Positions 44,972 through 53,957 of a stretch of DNA of 64,000 bases are shown here, one piece after another. This DNA is from Pandoraea horticolens (GTDB lineage: Bacteria; Pseudomonadota; Gammaproteobacteria; Burkholderiales; Burkholderiaceae). Made by a program: the position numbers and the translations under genes. Every line of letters starts with the position of its first letter. Position 1 is the stretch's first letter. The stretch is from contig NZ_CABPSM010000011.1 of the NCBI RefSeq assembly GCF_902459555.1, positions 124,001-188,000 of the forward strand, written 5' to 3'. Below the pieces are notes generated by a model that searched no databases, was not told the DNA's origin, and worked only from the letters and a program-made list of their open reading frames with translations.

Positions 44972-46237
44972 ATGACAGTGCAAACAACGTCAATCGATAC
45001 GCTCGTCGTCGGCGCCGGGCAGGCCGGCGTGGCGATGAGCGAGCATCTGAGCAAGCTCTCCGTGCCCCATCTCGTGCTGGAGCGCTCGCGTATCGCGGAG
45101 CGCTGGCGCACCGGACGTTGGGATTCGCTCGTAGCCAATGGCCCGGCCTGGCACGACCGGTTCCCCAACATGACGTTTGCGGGCGTCGACCCCGATGGCT
45201 TCGCGCCGAAAGAGCAAGTGGCGGACTATTTCGTCGACTACGCCCGAAAGATCGAAGCGCCTATCCGCACGGGTGTCGAGGTGACCAAGGTCGTGCGCAA
45301 CACGGGCCGGCCGGGATTCACCGTGGAGACCTCGGACGGCACGATCGAAGCGCAGCGCGTGGTGGTGGCGACCGGGCCGTTCCAGCGTCCCGTGATTCCG
45401 CCGATTGCGCCCAAGGACGCGCACCTCACCCAGATCCATTCCGCCGACTACCGCAACCCGGAGCAACTGCCGCCGGGTAATGTGATCGTGGTGGGCGCCG
45501 GGTCGTCGGGCGTGCAGATTGCCGACGAACTGAACCGCGCCGGGCGGCAGGTCTATCTGTCGGTCGGCCCGCACGACCGGCCGCCGCGCGGCTATCGCGG
45601 ACGCGACTTCTGCTGGTGGCTGGGCGTGCTCGGCGAGTGGGATGCCGAAGTCATGCGCCCCGGCAAAGAACATGTGACCATCGCGGTAAGCGGCGCGCGC
45701 GGGGGGCATACCGTGGATTTCCGGCGTCTGGCGCACGAGGGCGTCACGCTCACGGGCCTGACGCAGTCGTTTGAGAACGGCGTCGCCCGGTTTCAGTCCG
45801 ATCTCGCGGACAACATTGCCCGGGGAGACGAAAACTATCTGTCGCTGCTCGACGCGGCCGACGCCTATGTCGCGCGCAACGGCCTCGAACTGCCCGAAGA
45901 ACCTGAGGCGCGAGTCATTCCTGCCGATCCGGTGTGCCTCACGCACCCGTTGCTCGAACTCGATATGGATAAGGCGAACGTGACGTCGATCATCTGGGCC
46001 ACCGGCTACGCCGTCGATTTCGGCTGGCTACAGGTCGATGCCTTCGACGACAACGGAAAGCCCAAACATCAACGCGGTGTTTCGAAGGAGCCGGGGGTGT
46101 ACTTCCTCGGGCTGCCGTGGCTTTCGCGCCGCGGCTCGTCGTTCATCTGGGGGGTGTGGCACGACGCAAGGCATATCGCGGACCACATCGCCACCCAACG
46201 CAAATATCTCGCCTACTACGACACGCCAACGAACTGA
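44972..46237 (+). CDS. Flavin-containing monooxygenase (CzcO/YUCCA-like)
   Basis: The 421-residue protein binds FAD through LVVGAGQAGVAMSEHL and NADPH through VIVVGAGSSGVQIADEL, with the family stretch RWRTGRWDSLVANGPAW between and a C-terminal ATGYAVDFGW. Such enzymes oxygenate nitrogen, sulfur or carbonyl carbon of small molecules. GGAAGGA precedes the ATG. It heads a rightward operon with RidA, DUF1028 and M20 genes. Confidence 0.9.
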   Translation: MTVQTTSIDTLVVGAGQAGVAMSEHLSKLSVPHLVLERSRIAERWRTGRWDSLVANGPAWHDRFPNMTFAGVDPDGFAPKEQVADYFVDYARKIEAPIRTGVEVTKVVRNTGRPGFTVETSDGTIEAQRVVVATGPFQRPVIPPIAPKDAHLTQIHSADYRNPEQLPPGNVIVVGAGSSGVQIADELNRAGRQVYLSVGPHDRPPRGYRGRDFCWWLGVLGEWDAEVMRPGKEHVTIAVSGARGGHTVDFRRLAHEGVTLTGLTQSFENGVARFQSDLADNIARGDENYLSLLDAADAYVARNGLELPEEPEARVIPADPVCLTHPLLELDMDKANVTSIIWATGYAVDFGWLQVDAFDDNGKPKHQRGVSKEPGVYFLGLPWLSRRGSSFIWGVWHDARHIADHIATQRKYLAYYDTPTN

Positions 46238-46248
46238 GGAGCCCGTCC

Positions 46249-46686
46249 ATGAGCCAACCCACGCATACCCGTATCCGTATGTTCAACACCAAGGATACGT
46301 ACCCGAATCAATCGCTCGATAACGACCTGTGTCAGGCCGTGCGCGCAGGCAACACAGTCTACGTGCGTGGTCAGATCGGCACCGATTTCGAAGGCAATCT
46401 GGTGGGGTTGGGCGACCCGCGCGCGCAGGCCGAGCAGGCGATGAAAAACGTCAAGCAGTTGCTCGAAGAGGCGGGCAGCGACCTGTCGCATGTGGTCAAG
46501 ACCACGACTTACCTGACCGACGTGCGTTTTCGCGAGCCGGTCTATCGTGAAGTGGGCAAGTGGCTCAAGGGCGTGTTTCCGATCTCCACCGGACTCACGG
46601 TGGTCGCGCTGGGACAGCCCGAGTGGTTGATGGAAATCGACGTTATTGCGGTGATTCCCGAGGGATGGACGCCGTCCGGCGCATAA
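46249..46686 (+). CDS. RidA/YjgF/YER057c/UK114 family protein
   Basis: The protein has 145 residues; GAGGAG precedes the ATG at 46249, 11 bp after the monooxygenase stop. RidA proteins hydrolyse reactive enamines and imines to ketones plus ammonia. The AVRAGNTVYVRGQIGTD stretch and C-terminal EWLMEIDVIAVIP are typical. The canonical substrate-carboxylate-binding Arg position near the C-terminal third is not obvious, so this may be a non-archetypal subfamily. In this operon it may process an imine from amine oxidation. Confidence 0.9.
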   Translation: MSQPTHTRIRMFNTKDTYPNQSLDNDLCQAVRAGNTVYVRGQIGTDFEGNLVGLGDPRAQAEQAMKNVKQLLEEAGSDLSHVVKTTTYLTDVRFREPVYREVGKWLKGVFPISTGLTVVALGQPEWLMEIDVIAVIPEGWTPSGA

Positions 46687-46695
46687 GGAGCGCAT

Positions 46696-47373
46696 ATGAC
46701 TTTCTCTATCGTTGGACGGTGCGAGCGCACCGGGCAACTCGGCATCGCGATCAGTTCGTCGAGCATCGCCGTGGGCGCGCGGTGTCCGTGGCTGCGTGCG
46801 AACGTCGGTGCGGTCGCCACGCAAAACGTCACGCAGCCCGCGCTGGGGCCGCAAATTCTCGACCGCCTCGCACGGGGCGATATCGACCCGGCGACGGCGT
46901 TGAGCCGCACCCTGGCCGAGAGCGAGTGGAGCGAGTATCGGCAGGTCACGGTGATCGATGCGCAAGGTCGCACCGCGTTTTTCAGTGGCGATCAGGCGTT
47001 AGGCACGTATCACGCCGTAGCGGGGGCGCAATGTGTCGCGGCGGGCAACATGCTGACGAGCCGCGACGTGATCGAAGCGATGGTGCCGGCGTTCGAGAAT
47101 ACGCCCGGCGCGCTGGCCGATCGATTGCTGGCCGCGATGCATGCCGCTATCGCCAGTGGCGGAGAGGCCGGGCCGGTGCACTCGGCAGCGTTGAAGATCG
47201 TGGGCGATCTGGTGTGGCCCATCGTCGATCTGCGGGTCGATTGGGCGGACGACGATCCTATCGGCAAGCTCGGTGGTCTCTGGCAAGCGTATCTGCCACA
47301 AATGCAGGACTACATCACCCGCGCCCTGAATCCCACGGCCGCACCGAGTTACGGAGTGCCGGGCGATGAATGA
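46696..47373 (+). CDS. DUF1028 family protein (Ntn-hydrolase-like)
   Basis: The 225-residue protein starts MTFSIVGRCERTGQLGIAISSS and contains CPWLRANVGAVATQNVT and GNMLTSRDVIEAM, the marks of DUF1028. Members are thought to have an Ntn-hydrolase-like fold and often sit beside RidA and peptidase/deacylase genes; the reaction is not established. AAGGAG precedes the ATG. It overlaps the next gene by 8 bp. Confidence 0.9.
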   Translation: MTFSIVGRCERTGQLGIAISSSSIAVGARCPWLRANVGAVATQNVTQPALGPQILDRLARGDIDPATALSRTLAESEWSEYRQVTVIDAQGRTAFFSGDQALGTYHAVAGAQCVAAGNMLTSRDVIEAMVPAFENTPGALADRLLAAMHAAIASGGEAGPVHSAALKIVGDLVWPIVDLRVDWADDDPIGKLGGLWQAYLPQMQDYITRALNPTAAPSYGVPGDE

Positions 47374-48529
47374 TCTGTCGAGCCGCGCGCTGCTCGACAG
47401 GTTGATCGGCTTCGCGACCGTGAGCCGCGATTCCAATCTGGCGCTGATCGAGTTCATTCGCGATTACCTCGCGCAACACGGGGTGCAAAGCGAGCTGTTC
47501 TATAACGACGAGCGCACCAAGGCCAATCTGTTCGCAACCATCGGCCCGCAAGATCGCGGCGGTATCGTGCTGTCCGGGCACACCGACGTTGTGCCGGTCG
47601 ACGCTCAGGCGTGGAGCGTCGACCCGTTTCGTCTCGTCGAGAAAGACGGACGGCTTTACGGTCGCGGCACGGCGGACATGAAAGGATTTCTGGCTTCGGT
47701 GCTCGCGGCGGTACCGAATTTCGTCGGATGCGAATTGCAGATGCCCGTGCATCTTGCCTTCTCGTACGATGAGGAGATCGGGTGTCTCGGTGTGCGGCCC
47801 ATGCTCGCGGAGATCGCGAAGCGCCCGCACAAGCCAGTGCTGTGTCTGATCGGGGAACCTACGGCGCTCAAGCCCGTGTTGGGCCACAAAGGCAAACTGG
47901 CGATGCGCTGTTGTGTAAAGGGCGCGCCGTGCCATTCCGCGTATGCCCCGTATGGCGTCAACGCGATCCAGTACGCCGCACGGCTCATCAACCGCCTCGA
48001 GGACATTGGCGATGAACTTGCCGATCCCGAGTATCACGACGCGCGCTTCGATCCGCCTTACTCCACGGTGCAAACGGGCGTTATCAAAGGCGGACGGGCG
48101 TTGAACATCGTGCCAGCCGAATGCGAATTCGATTTCGAAGTGCGCGCATTACCGGGCTTCGATGCGAATCGCGTTGCGGAGGCCTTGCAACGCTACGCCG
48201 ACGAGGACTTGCTGCCCAAGATGCAAGCGGTGAAGCCGGACACCGGCATCCGCCTCTTTCCGCTTTCGGCTTATCCGGGGCTGGCGACGCCGCCCGATAG
48301 CGACGCCGCACGTCTGCTGGCGATGTTGTGCGGATCGGACGAGTTTGGCACGGTCGCCTTCGGCACCGAAGGCGGCCTGTTCAACGAAGTGGGTATCCCG
48401 ACCGTGGTCTGCGGCCCCGGGAGTATGGATCAGGGGCACAAGCCCGATGAGTTCGTGAGCATCGAACAACTCGAGGGCTGCGATGCGATGCTGTGTCGCC
48501 TTGCGCAGTACCTGACGACGGCGCGGTAA
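47366..48529 (+). CDS. M20 family deacylase (ArgE/acetylornithine deacetylase-like)
   Basis: The 387-residue zinc hydrolase has the M20 metal motifs: SGHTDVVPVD (His and Asp), GRGTADMKGFLA (Asp), SYDEEIGCLG (Glu-Glu catalytic pair) and a late His in GPGSMDQGHKPDEF. It is close to ArgE in length and order of motifs, but its operon (monooxygenase, RidA, DUF1028) suggests it cleaves an N-acyl intermediate of the local pathway instead of serving arginine synthesis. That reassignment is inferred. Confidence 0.9.
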   Translation: MNDLSSRALLDRLIGFATVSRDSNLALIEFIRDYLAQHGVQSELFYNDERTKANLFATIGPQDRGGIVLSGHTDVVPVDAQAWSVDPFRLVEKDGRLYGRGTADMKGFLASVLAAVPNFVGCELQMPVHLAFSYDEEIGCLGVRPMLAEIAKRPHKPVLCLIGEPTALKPVLGHKGKLAMRCCVKGAPCHSAYAPYGVNAIQYAARLINRLEDIGDELADPEYHDARFDPPYSTVQTGVIKGGRALNIVPAECEFDFEVRALPGFDANRVAEALQRYADEDLLPKMQAVKPDTGIRLFPLSAYPGLATPPDSDAARLLAMLCGSDEFGTVAFGTEGGLFNEVGIPTVVCGPGSMDQGHKPDEFVSIEQLEGCDAMLCRLAQYLTTAR

Positions 48530-48559
48530 TACGCCGCGCTGAGCACCCACGCCGGCGCG

Positions 48560-49210
48560 TCAGCGTTTCGCGTCCGGCGTTGCCAAGAACACCATCTCGA
48601 CCTGCTTGAGAAGTGCCGGACCGAACGCCTCGCCGCCCACTTCCGGGGCGATCAACTGCATCAGCACAGGCGAGCCGGGCGGCGGATGCAGCGCGTGCAC
48701 GAGCAGGCAGAAATACATCTCCGGATGCTCCGCGCGCACAACGCCTGCCTGCATGCCCTGGGTGATCAGCGGTTCCATGCACTCGTACACCGGCATGACC
48801 AGATGCCGATGCAGAATCGCCCCGCGCTCGCCGGTCTCGGACGCGTGTTGCGAGATGAACTGCTTGTGCTCAGGGTGATGGATGGCATGCGCGGCGACGA
48901 CCGAAATCGCTTCCTTGAGACGGTCAGTCACTGGTCGCGACGTGTCGAGCGAGAGCGCACGCAAGCGTTCGCCGGGTTCCACAAGTGCGGCTTCGAGCGT
49001 GTCGATGCACGCCCGCCATAACTGCTCTTTCGAGCCGAAATGCACGCGTACGAGGCTAGCGTCGACCTTCGCTGCGCGAGCGATACCTCGCAGGTTGGCG
49101 CCGTCGTAGCCGAGCTGTGCGAAGGCGTGGATGGCAGCGCTCAGCAACGCGGCGCGGCCATCGGGCAGGTGTTTGGGGCGTCGGCCCCGGGTTATCGGTG
49201 TGGCAGTCAT
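48560..49210 (-). CDS. TetR-family regulator at the end of the RND operon
   Basis: The 216-residue protein has an N-terminal TetR helix-turn-helix (AFAQLGYDGANLRGIARAAKVDASLVRVHFGSKEQLW) and a C-terminal ligand domain with the YfiR/CerR-like composition. Its start overlaps the stop of the outer-membrane factor gene by 4 bp, so it is transcribed as the last gene of the efflux operon, and probably represses it. Confidence 0.92.
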   Translation of the reverse strand: MTATPITRGRRPKHLPDGRAALLSAAIHAFAQLGYDGANLRGIARAAKVDASLVRVHFGSKEQLWRACIDTLEAALVEPGERLRALSLDTSRPVTDRLKEAISVVAAHAIHHPEHKQFISQHASETGERGAILHRHLVMPVYECMEPLITQGMQAGVVRAEHPEMYFCLLVHALHPPPGSPVLMQLIAPEVGGEAFGPALLKQVEMVFLATPDAKR

Positions 49211-50760
49211 CTTCGGGCTACATCTTGCACAGGGCGTACCGCCGGTGCGGCCGCTTCAGACGCCTGTGCCGGTGTCGCCGGCTCCGGCAACGCGGGCTTG
49301 GCGGCATCGGCCGCCGGTTCCGGCGGCACCCCCATCGCGTAAAACAGGAGCGCAGTATCCGACAAACGCGCACCGGTTGCACGCACTGTCGTCATATAGG
49401 CATTCCAGTACTGCTGCTCGCGCCCGCGCGCGGCCGAGACGGGCAGGGCGCCCAGACGGACGCGCGCCGCCGTGTCGCGATAGATTTGCTCGGCCGCCGC
49501 GCTCGAATTGTCGGCATGCAGCAGTGACGTGTTATCCGCTTCGAGCGATGCCAGGGTATCGGCGACATTCCGGAACGCGGTGAGCACCGTCTGCTTGTAC
49601 TGGTCGACGGCAGCCTCATACGTGGCCTGGGCTGCACGACGCTGTGCCAGCAATGCGCCGCCGTGGAAGATCGGTTGCGTGACCGAAGCCGCCACACTCC
49701 ACAGCGACCCGGCATTGGACATCACCGTAGCCCAGTTGAAGCCGCCTTTGCCGAGCGACGCGCTGAGCGACAGGCTCGGGAACATCTGTGCCGTCGCCAC
49801 GCCCACTTCGGCCGATGCCGCCTTGAGCGCCATCTCGGCCGCCTGAATATCGGGACGCGATTGCAGCAGCGTCGACGGCACGACGACCGGCACCCGATCC
49901 GGCACCTTCAACTCCCCCAACGGCAAATCGTCGGGCGCCTGGTCGGGCGTGCGGCCGAGCAACACGGCCAACGCGTGACGGGTGGATTGATGTTGGGCGC
50001 GCAGGCCCGGCAGCGATGCGGCGAGCGATTCGGCGTTCTGCGCGGAGGCCAGCGCGTCGGCCCGCGAGACGGCGCCGAGCGTTTCACGTCGCGCCATATC
50101 GGTGGCGTCGGCCTGTGCGAGTTCGACGAGCCGCTCGGTCGCCTTGACCTGCGCCCCGAGCACTGAAGCCCCGATGGCGCCGGAGACGATGTTCGCCGCG
50201 AGCGCCTGCCGTGCCGATTCGAGCTGGAACGCCTGTTGATCGACCTGAGCAGCCAGCGATGCATTGGCAAAGCGCGACGCGCCAAAGAAGTCGAACGTGT
50301 AGCGGGCCTGCACCTGCCCCACGAACATGTTGTACAGCGCGGTGGGCGGCCGGATATTCGGGATGCCCAGATTGCGTTCGCGTGCGGCTTCGCCGCCGAT
50401 ATCGATCGACGGGAAAAGCGACGAGCCGATCTGTGCCTTCAACTGCTCGCGTGCGGCCTGCAACGCGTGGTCGGCTGCCGACAGACTGGGGCTGTTGCGC
50501 AGCCCTTCTTCGACCAACGCATCGAGTTTGTCCGAGCGGTAGGTGTGCCACCACGCGCGCACGGGCTGGGCATTCACGTCGAACTGCTGCGATGCGCCTT
50601 GTGCCGTGACGGTGTGCTCCGGCACGGCGCTTGCGCCATAGTGGGCGGGCGAGGGCATGGCCGGTGGTTTGTCGCCGGGGGTGAACGCGCACGCGCCGAG
50701 CCAGAGCGGCAGGATCGGAACAAGCGGCGCGCACCAGCGCAGAGCGAGGCGCGGGGTCAT
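49207..50760 (-). CDS. Outer-membrane efflux lipoprotein (NodT family)
   Basis: The 517-residue protein carries a lipoprotein signal with a Cys in the box WLGAC, then two repeats of the OEP fold, each with long helical sections rich in Ala and Gln. The family features TYRSDKLDALVEEGLRNSPSL and a late QYKQTVLTAFRNVADTLASL are present. It completes the tripartite RND pump. It overlaps the pump gene by 4 bp. Confidence 0.94.
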   Translation of the reverse strand: MTPRLALRWCAPLVPILPLWLGACAFTPGDKPPAMPSPAHYGASAVPEHTVTAQGASQQFDVNAQPVRAWWHTYRSDKLDALVEEGLRNSPSLSAADHALQAAREQLKAQIGSSLFPSIDIGGEAARERNLGIPNIRPPTALYNMFVGQVQARYTFDFFGASRFANASLAAQVDQQAFQLESARQALAANIVSGAIGASVLGAQVKATERLVELAQADATDMARRETLGAVSRADALASAQNAESLAASLPGLRAQHQSTRHALAVLLGRTPDQAPDDLPLGELKVPDRVPVVVPSTLLQSRPDIQAAEMALKAASAEVGVATAQMFPSLSLSASLGKGGFNWATVMSNAGSLWSVAASVTQPIFHGGALLAQRRAAQATYEAAVDQYKQTVLTAFRNVADTLASLEADNTSLLHADNSSAAAEQIYRDTAARVRLGALPVSAARGREQQYWNAYMTTVRATGARLSDTALLFYAMGVPPEPAADAAKPALPEPATPAQASEAAAPAVRPVQDVARR

Positions 50761-53700
50761 GAGCGGTCTCCTTGCGAACTGCCGGACGGCGCGTTGGCGG
50801 CGTGCGGCGCACGTTCGTCGTGGCGCACGCGGAACGCTGCCGCGTATAACGCCGGCAGGAAAAACACGGTCAGGATGGTGGCGCTGGTGATACCTCCCAT
50901 CAGCGCGGTGGCCATCGGGCCGAAGAAGTTGCTGCGCAGCAGGGGAATCAGGGCCAGCACGGCGGCCGCCGCGGTGAGCGTGATCGGCCGGAAGCGTCGC
51001 ACCGTGGCGCTCACGATGGCGTCGAAGCGCGGGTGTCCGGCCGCGATGTCCTGCTCGATCTGATCGACCAGAATCACCGAGTTACGCATGATGATCCCGA
51101 ACATGGCGATCACGCCGAGCATTGCCACGAAGCCGAAGGGCTTGCCGAACAACAGCAGCGTAGCCACCACGCCGATCATGCCGAGCGGCGCGGTGAGCAC
51201 CACGAGCATGGTGCGCGCGAAACTCTGGAGCTGGATCATCAACAGTGTGAGCACCACAATAATCATGATCGGCATTTGCGCCATGATCGACGATTGCCCC
51301 TTGCCGGACTCTTCGACCGATCCGCCGATCTCGATGCGATACCCCACCGGCAGCGCGCGGCGAATGTCACCGAGCTGTTTGTAGACGGCCTCGGTCACGT
51401 CGATCCCTTGCTTGCCGGCACGCACATCCGAGCGCACGGTGAGGGTCGGTTGACGATCGCGCTCCCAGATCACGCCATATTCCAGATCGTTGACCACAGA
51501 CCCAAGCGTGGCCAGCGGCACCGGGCCGTTCGGCGTGGGCATGGCAAGCGTGGCGAGCTTCGCGGGGTCGACGCGTTCGGCCTTCGGCGCGCGCAACGTG
51601 ATCGAGATCAGCTTGTCGCGCTCACGATACTGGCTGATGTCGTAACCCGTGAGGGTCATGGCGATGAAGTTCGAGATGTCCGTCGAACTCACGCCCAGCG
51701 CACGGGCCTTCTGCTGATCGACTTCGAAGCGTACCGAGCGCTGCGATGGCTCGTCCCAGTCGAATTGCACGTCCACGGTGTCGCCGTTCGCCCGCATCAC
51801 GTCTGCGACTTGTTCGGAAATCTTGCGCACCGTGCCGATGTCGTCGCCGCTCACGCGGAATTGCACCGGAAAGCCGACCGGCGGCCCATTTTCCAGTCGC
51901 GACAGACGCGTGCGTACGCCGGGCATGGCGTCGCGTAACGTTGGCTCAAGCCACTGCGCGAGCGCCTCGCGTTCTTCCACGGACTTGGCGGTGATCACCA
52001 GTTGCGCGAAGTTCGGTGTGGGTAATTGCTGGTCGAGCGGCAGGTAAAAGCGGGGGGCGCCCGTGCCTACGAAACTCACCGTGTGATCGATCTCCTTGCG
52101 GCCCTGAAGTAGTTTTTCCAGACGCTCCGTCTCGCGAAGCGTCGCCTGATACGAGGCGCCTTCCTGCAAGCGAAGGTCCACCATCAGTTCCGGCCGGTCG
52201 GAGCTTGGGAAGAACTGTTGCGGCACGAGCGAGAAGCCGGCCATGGAAATCAGGAACAGCACCACGGTAATGACGAGGACGACGATCCTGCGCTCGATGC
52301 ACCATGTCAGCCAGCCGCGCAGGCGATTGTAGAACTTCGTGTCGTACACCTCGTGTTCGTGGTCGTCGCTGTGATGCGCCTCTCGCGGGCGCTCGGGCAG
52401 CAGCTTGTAGCCGAGTAATGGAATGAGCACGACGGCGGCCAGCCACGACGCGAGCAGGGCGATGGCCGAGACTTCGAAGATCGAGCGCGTGTATTCGCCG
52501 GTGCTCGACTTGGCGAGTGCGATGGGCAGGAAGCCCGACACGGTCACCAGCGTGCCCGTGAGCATCGGGAACGCCGTGCTGGTGTAGGCAAAGGCGGCAG
52601 CGCGTTTGCGATTCCAGCCCTGTGCCAGCTTCACCGCCATCATTTCGACGGCGATGATCGCGTCGTCCACCAGCAAGCCGAGCGCCAGGATCAGCGTGCC
52701 GAGCGATACCTTGTGCAGACCGATGTCGAAGATGAACATGAACAGCGAGGTGACGGCGAGTACGACCGGAATCGAAATCGCCACGACCATGCCGGTGCGG
52801 AATCCCAGCGAGACGAGACTCACGACCAGCACGATGGCCACCGCTTCGGCCACGGCTTCCAGGAAGTCGTCGACCGAATGCGAGACGGACTGCGACATGC
52901 TCGCGACTTCGGTCAGCGTGAGGCCGGCGGGCAACTGGGCGCGCAGATCGCCCATGGTGCTGGCCAGCGCCTTCCCGAGGTGAATGACGTCATGCCCCTT
53001 CTGCATGGTGATGCCGATGCCGAGGACGGGCTTGCCGCCGAAACGCATTTCGGACACGGGCGGGTCGACATAGCCACGTTTGATCGTAGCGATGTCACCC
53101 AGACGGAAGGTGCGGTTGTTCACGCGAATGAGCGTGTCGGCGAGCTCGTCGACATTGCGGAACTGGCCGCCGGGGCGCACGACCAGACGGTCGTTGGGCG
53201 TGTCGATGGTGCCCGCCGGGGCGACCGCATTCTGGCTGTCCACCGCCTGTGCGATCTGGCTCGGCGAAATGCCGAGACGTGTCAACTGCGTGTTGTTGAT
53301 CTCGACGTAGATGCGCTGATCCTGATCGCCGAAGTAGTCGACCTTCGCCACGCCCGGCACCCGTAGAAGCACGGTGCGCAGGGCGTCGGCGTAGTCGCGC
53401 AACTGGGCAGGGCCGAAGCCGTCGCCTTGCAGCGTGAAGATGTGCGTGTAGACGTCGCCGAACTCGTCGTTGAAAAACGGCCCTTGTACGCCTTGCGGCA
53501 ACGTGTACGCGATATCGCCGACTTTCTTCCGTACCTGGTACCACTCCTCGGGCACTTCGCTCGCCGGTGCCGAATCCTTCATCGCGAAGAACAGCAGCGA
53601 CTCGCCGGGGCGCGAATAGCTGCGCTGGAAGTCGATAGCCGGCATCTCCTGGAGCTTGCGCGCGATCCGGTCGGTCACCTGTTCCTGCACCTGTTTGGCG

Positions 53701-53957
53701 CTCGCCCCCGGCCAGAACGTGCGGATCACCATCACGCGGAACGTGAAAGGCGGGTCTTCCGATTGGGCGAGACGCGAGTAGGCGAGAATGCCGAAAACCG
53801 TCGCCATCGCGATCAGGAAGACCACAAGCGAGCGATGGCGCAGCGCCCAGGCCGAGAGGTTGAAGCTGCCCTCTTCGTGGCGGAAGTTCTGCGGTTCGGC
53901 GTCGGGTGCGGCGGGGGATGTCTGGGGCACGGGCGGCTTCCCGTCCTGCGTGCTCAT
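50757..53957 (-). CDS. RND-family efflux pump, inner-membrane subunit
   Basis: The 1066-residue transporter has the twelve-helix RND arrangement with large periplasmic loops. The first helix is LVVFLIAMATVFGILAY, and helix 4 carries the proton-relay Asp pair in LGLLVDDAIIAVE. The late helix set ends with TALMGGITSATILTVFFLPALYAA. It resembles the HAE1 group of multidrug and toxic-compound pumps, but the substrate cannot be read from sequence. It overlaps both neighbours by ATGA. Confidence 0.95.
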   Translation of the reverse strand: MSTQDGKPPVPQTSPAAPDAEPQNFRHEEGSFNLSAWALRHRSLVVFLIAMATVFGILAYSRLAQSEDPPFTFRVMVIRTFWPGASAKQVQEQVTDRIARKLQEMPAIDFQRSYSRPGESLLFFAMKDSAPASEVPEEWYQVRKKVGDIAYTLPQGVQGPFFNDEFGDVYTHIFTLQGDGFGPAQLRDYADALRTVLLRVPGVAKVDYFGDQDQRIYVEINNTQLTRLGISPSQIAQAVDSQNAVAPAGTIDTPNDRLVVRPGGQFRNVDELADTLIRVNNRTFRLGDIATIKRGYVDPPVSEMRFGGKPVLGIGITMQKGHDVIHLGKALASTMGDLRAQLPAGLTLTEVASMSQSVSHSVDDFLEAVAEAVAIVLVVSLVSLGFRTGMVVAISIPVVLAVTSLFMFIFDIGLHKVSLGTLILALGLLVDDAIIAVEMMAVKLAQGWNRKRAAAFAYTSTAFPMLTGTLVTVSGFLPIALAKSSTGEYTRSIFEVSAIALLASWLAAVVLIPLLGYKLLPERPREAHHSDDHEHEVYDTKFYNRLRGWLTWCIERRIVVLVITVVLFLISMAGFSLVPQQFFPSSDRPELMVDLRLQEGASYQATLRETERLEKLLQGRKEIDHTVSFVGTGAPRFYLPLDQQLPTPNFAQLVITAKSVEEREALAQWLEPTLRDAMPGVRTRLSRLENGPPVGFPVQFRVSGDDIGTVRKISEQVADVMRANGDTVDVQFDWDEPSQRSVRFEVDQQKARALGVSSTDISNFIAMTLTGYDISQYRERDKLISITLRAPKAERVDPAKLATLAMPTPNGPVPLATLGSVVNDLEYGVIWERDRQPTLTVRSDVRAGKQGIDVTEAVYKQLGDIRRALPVGYRIEIGGSVEESGKGQSSIMAQMPIMIIVVLTLLMIQLQSFARTMLVVLTAPLGMIGVVATLLLFGKPFGFVAMLGVIAMFGIIMRNSVILVDQIEQDIAAGHPRFDAIVSATVRRFRPITLTAAAAVLALIPLLRSNFFGPMATALMGGITSATILTVFFLPALYAAAFRVRHDERAPHAANAPSGSSQGDRS

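Noticed and set aside
47366-48529. Naming the M20 gene argE
   Set aside because: Motifs fit, but its operon is catabolic and M20 substrate range is broad, so the symbol was withheld.
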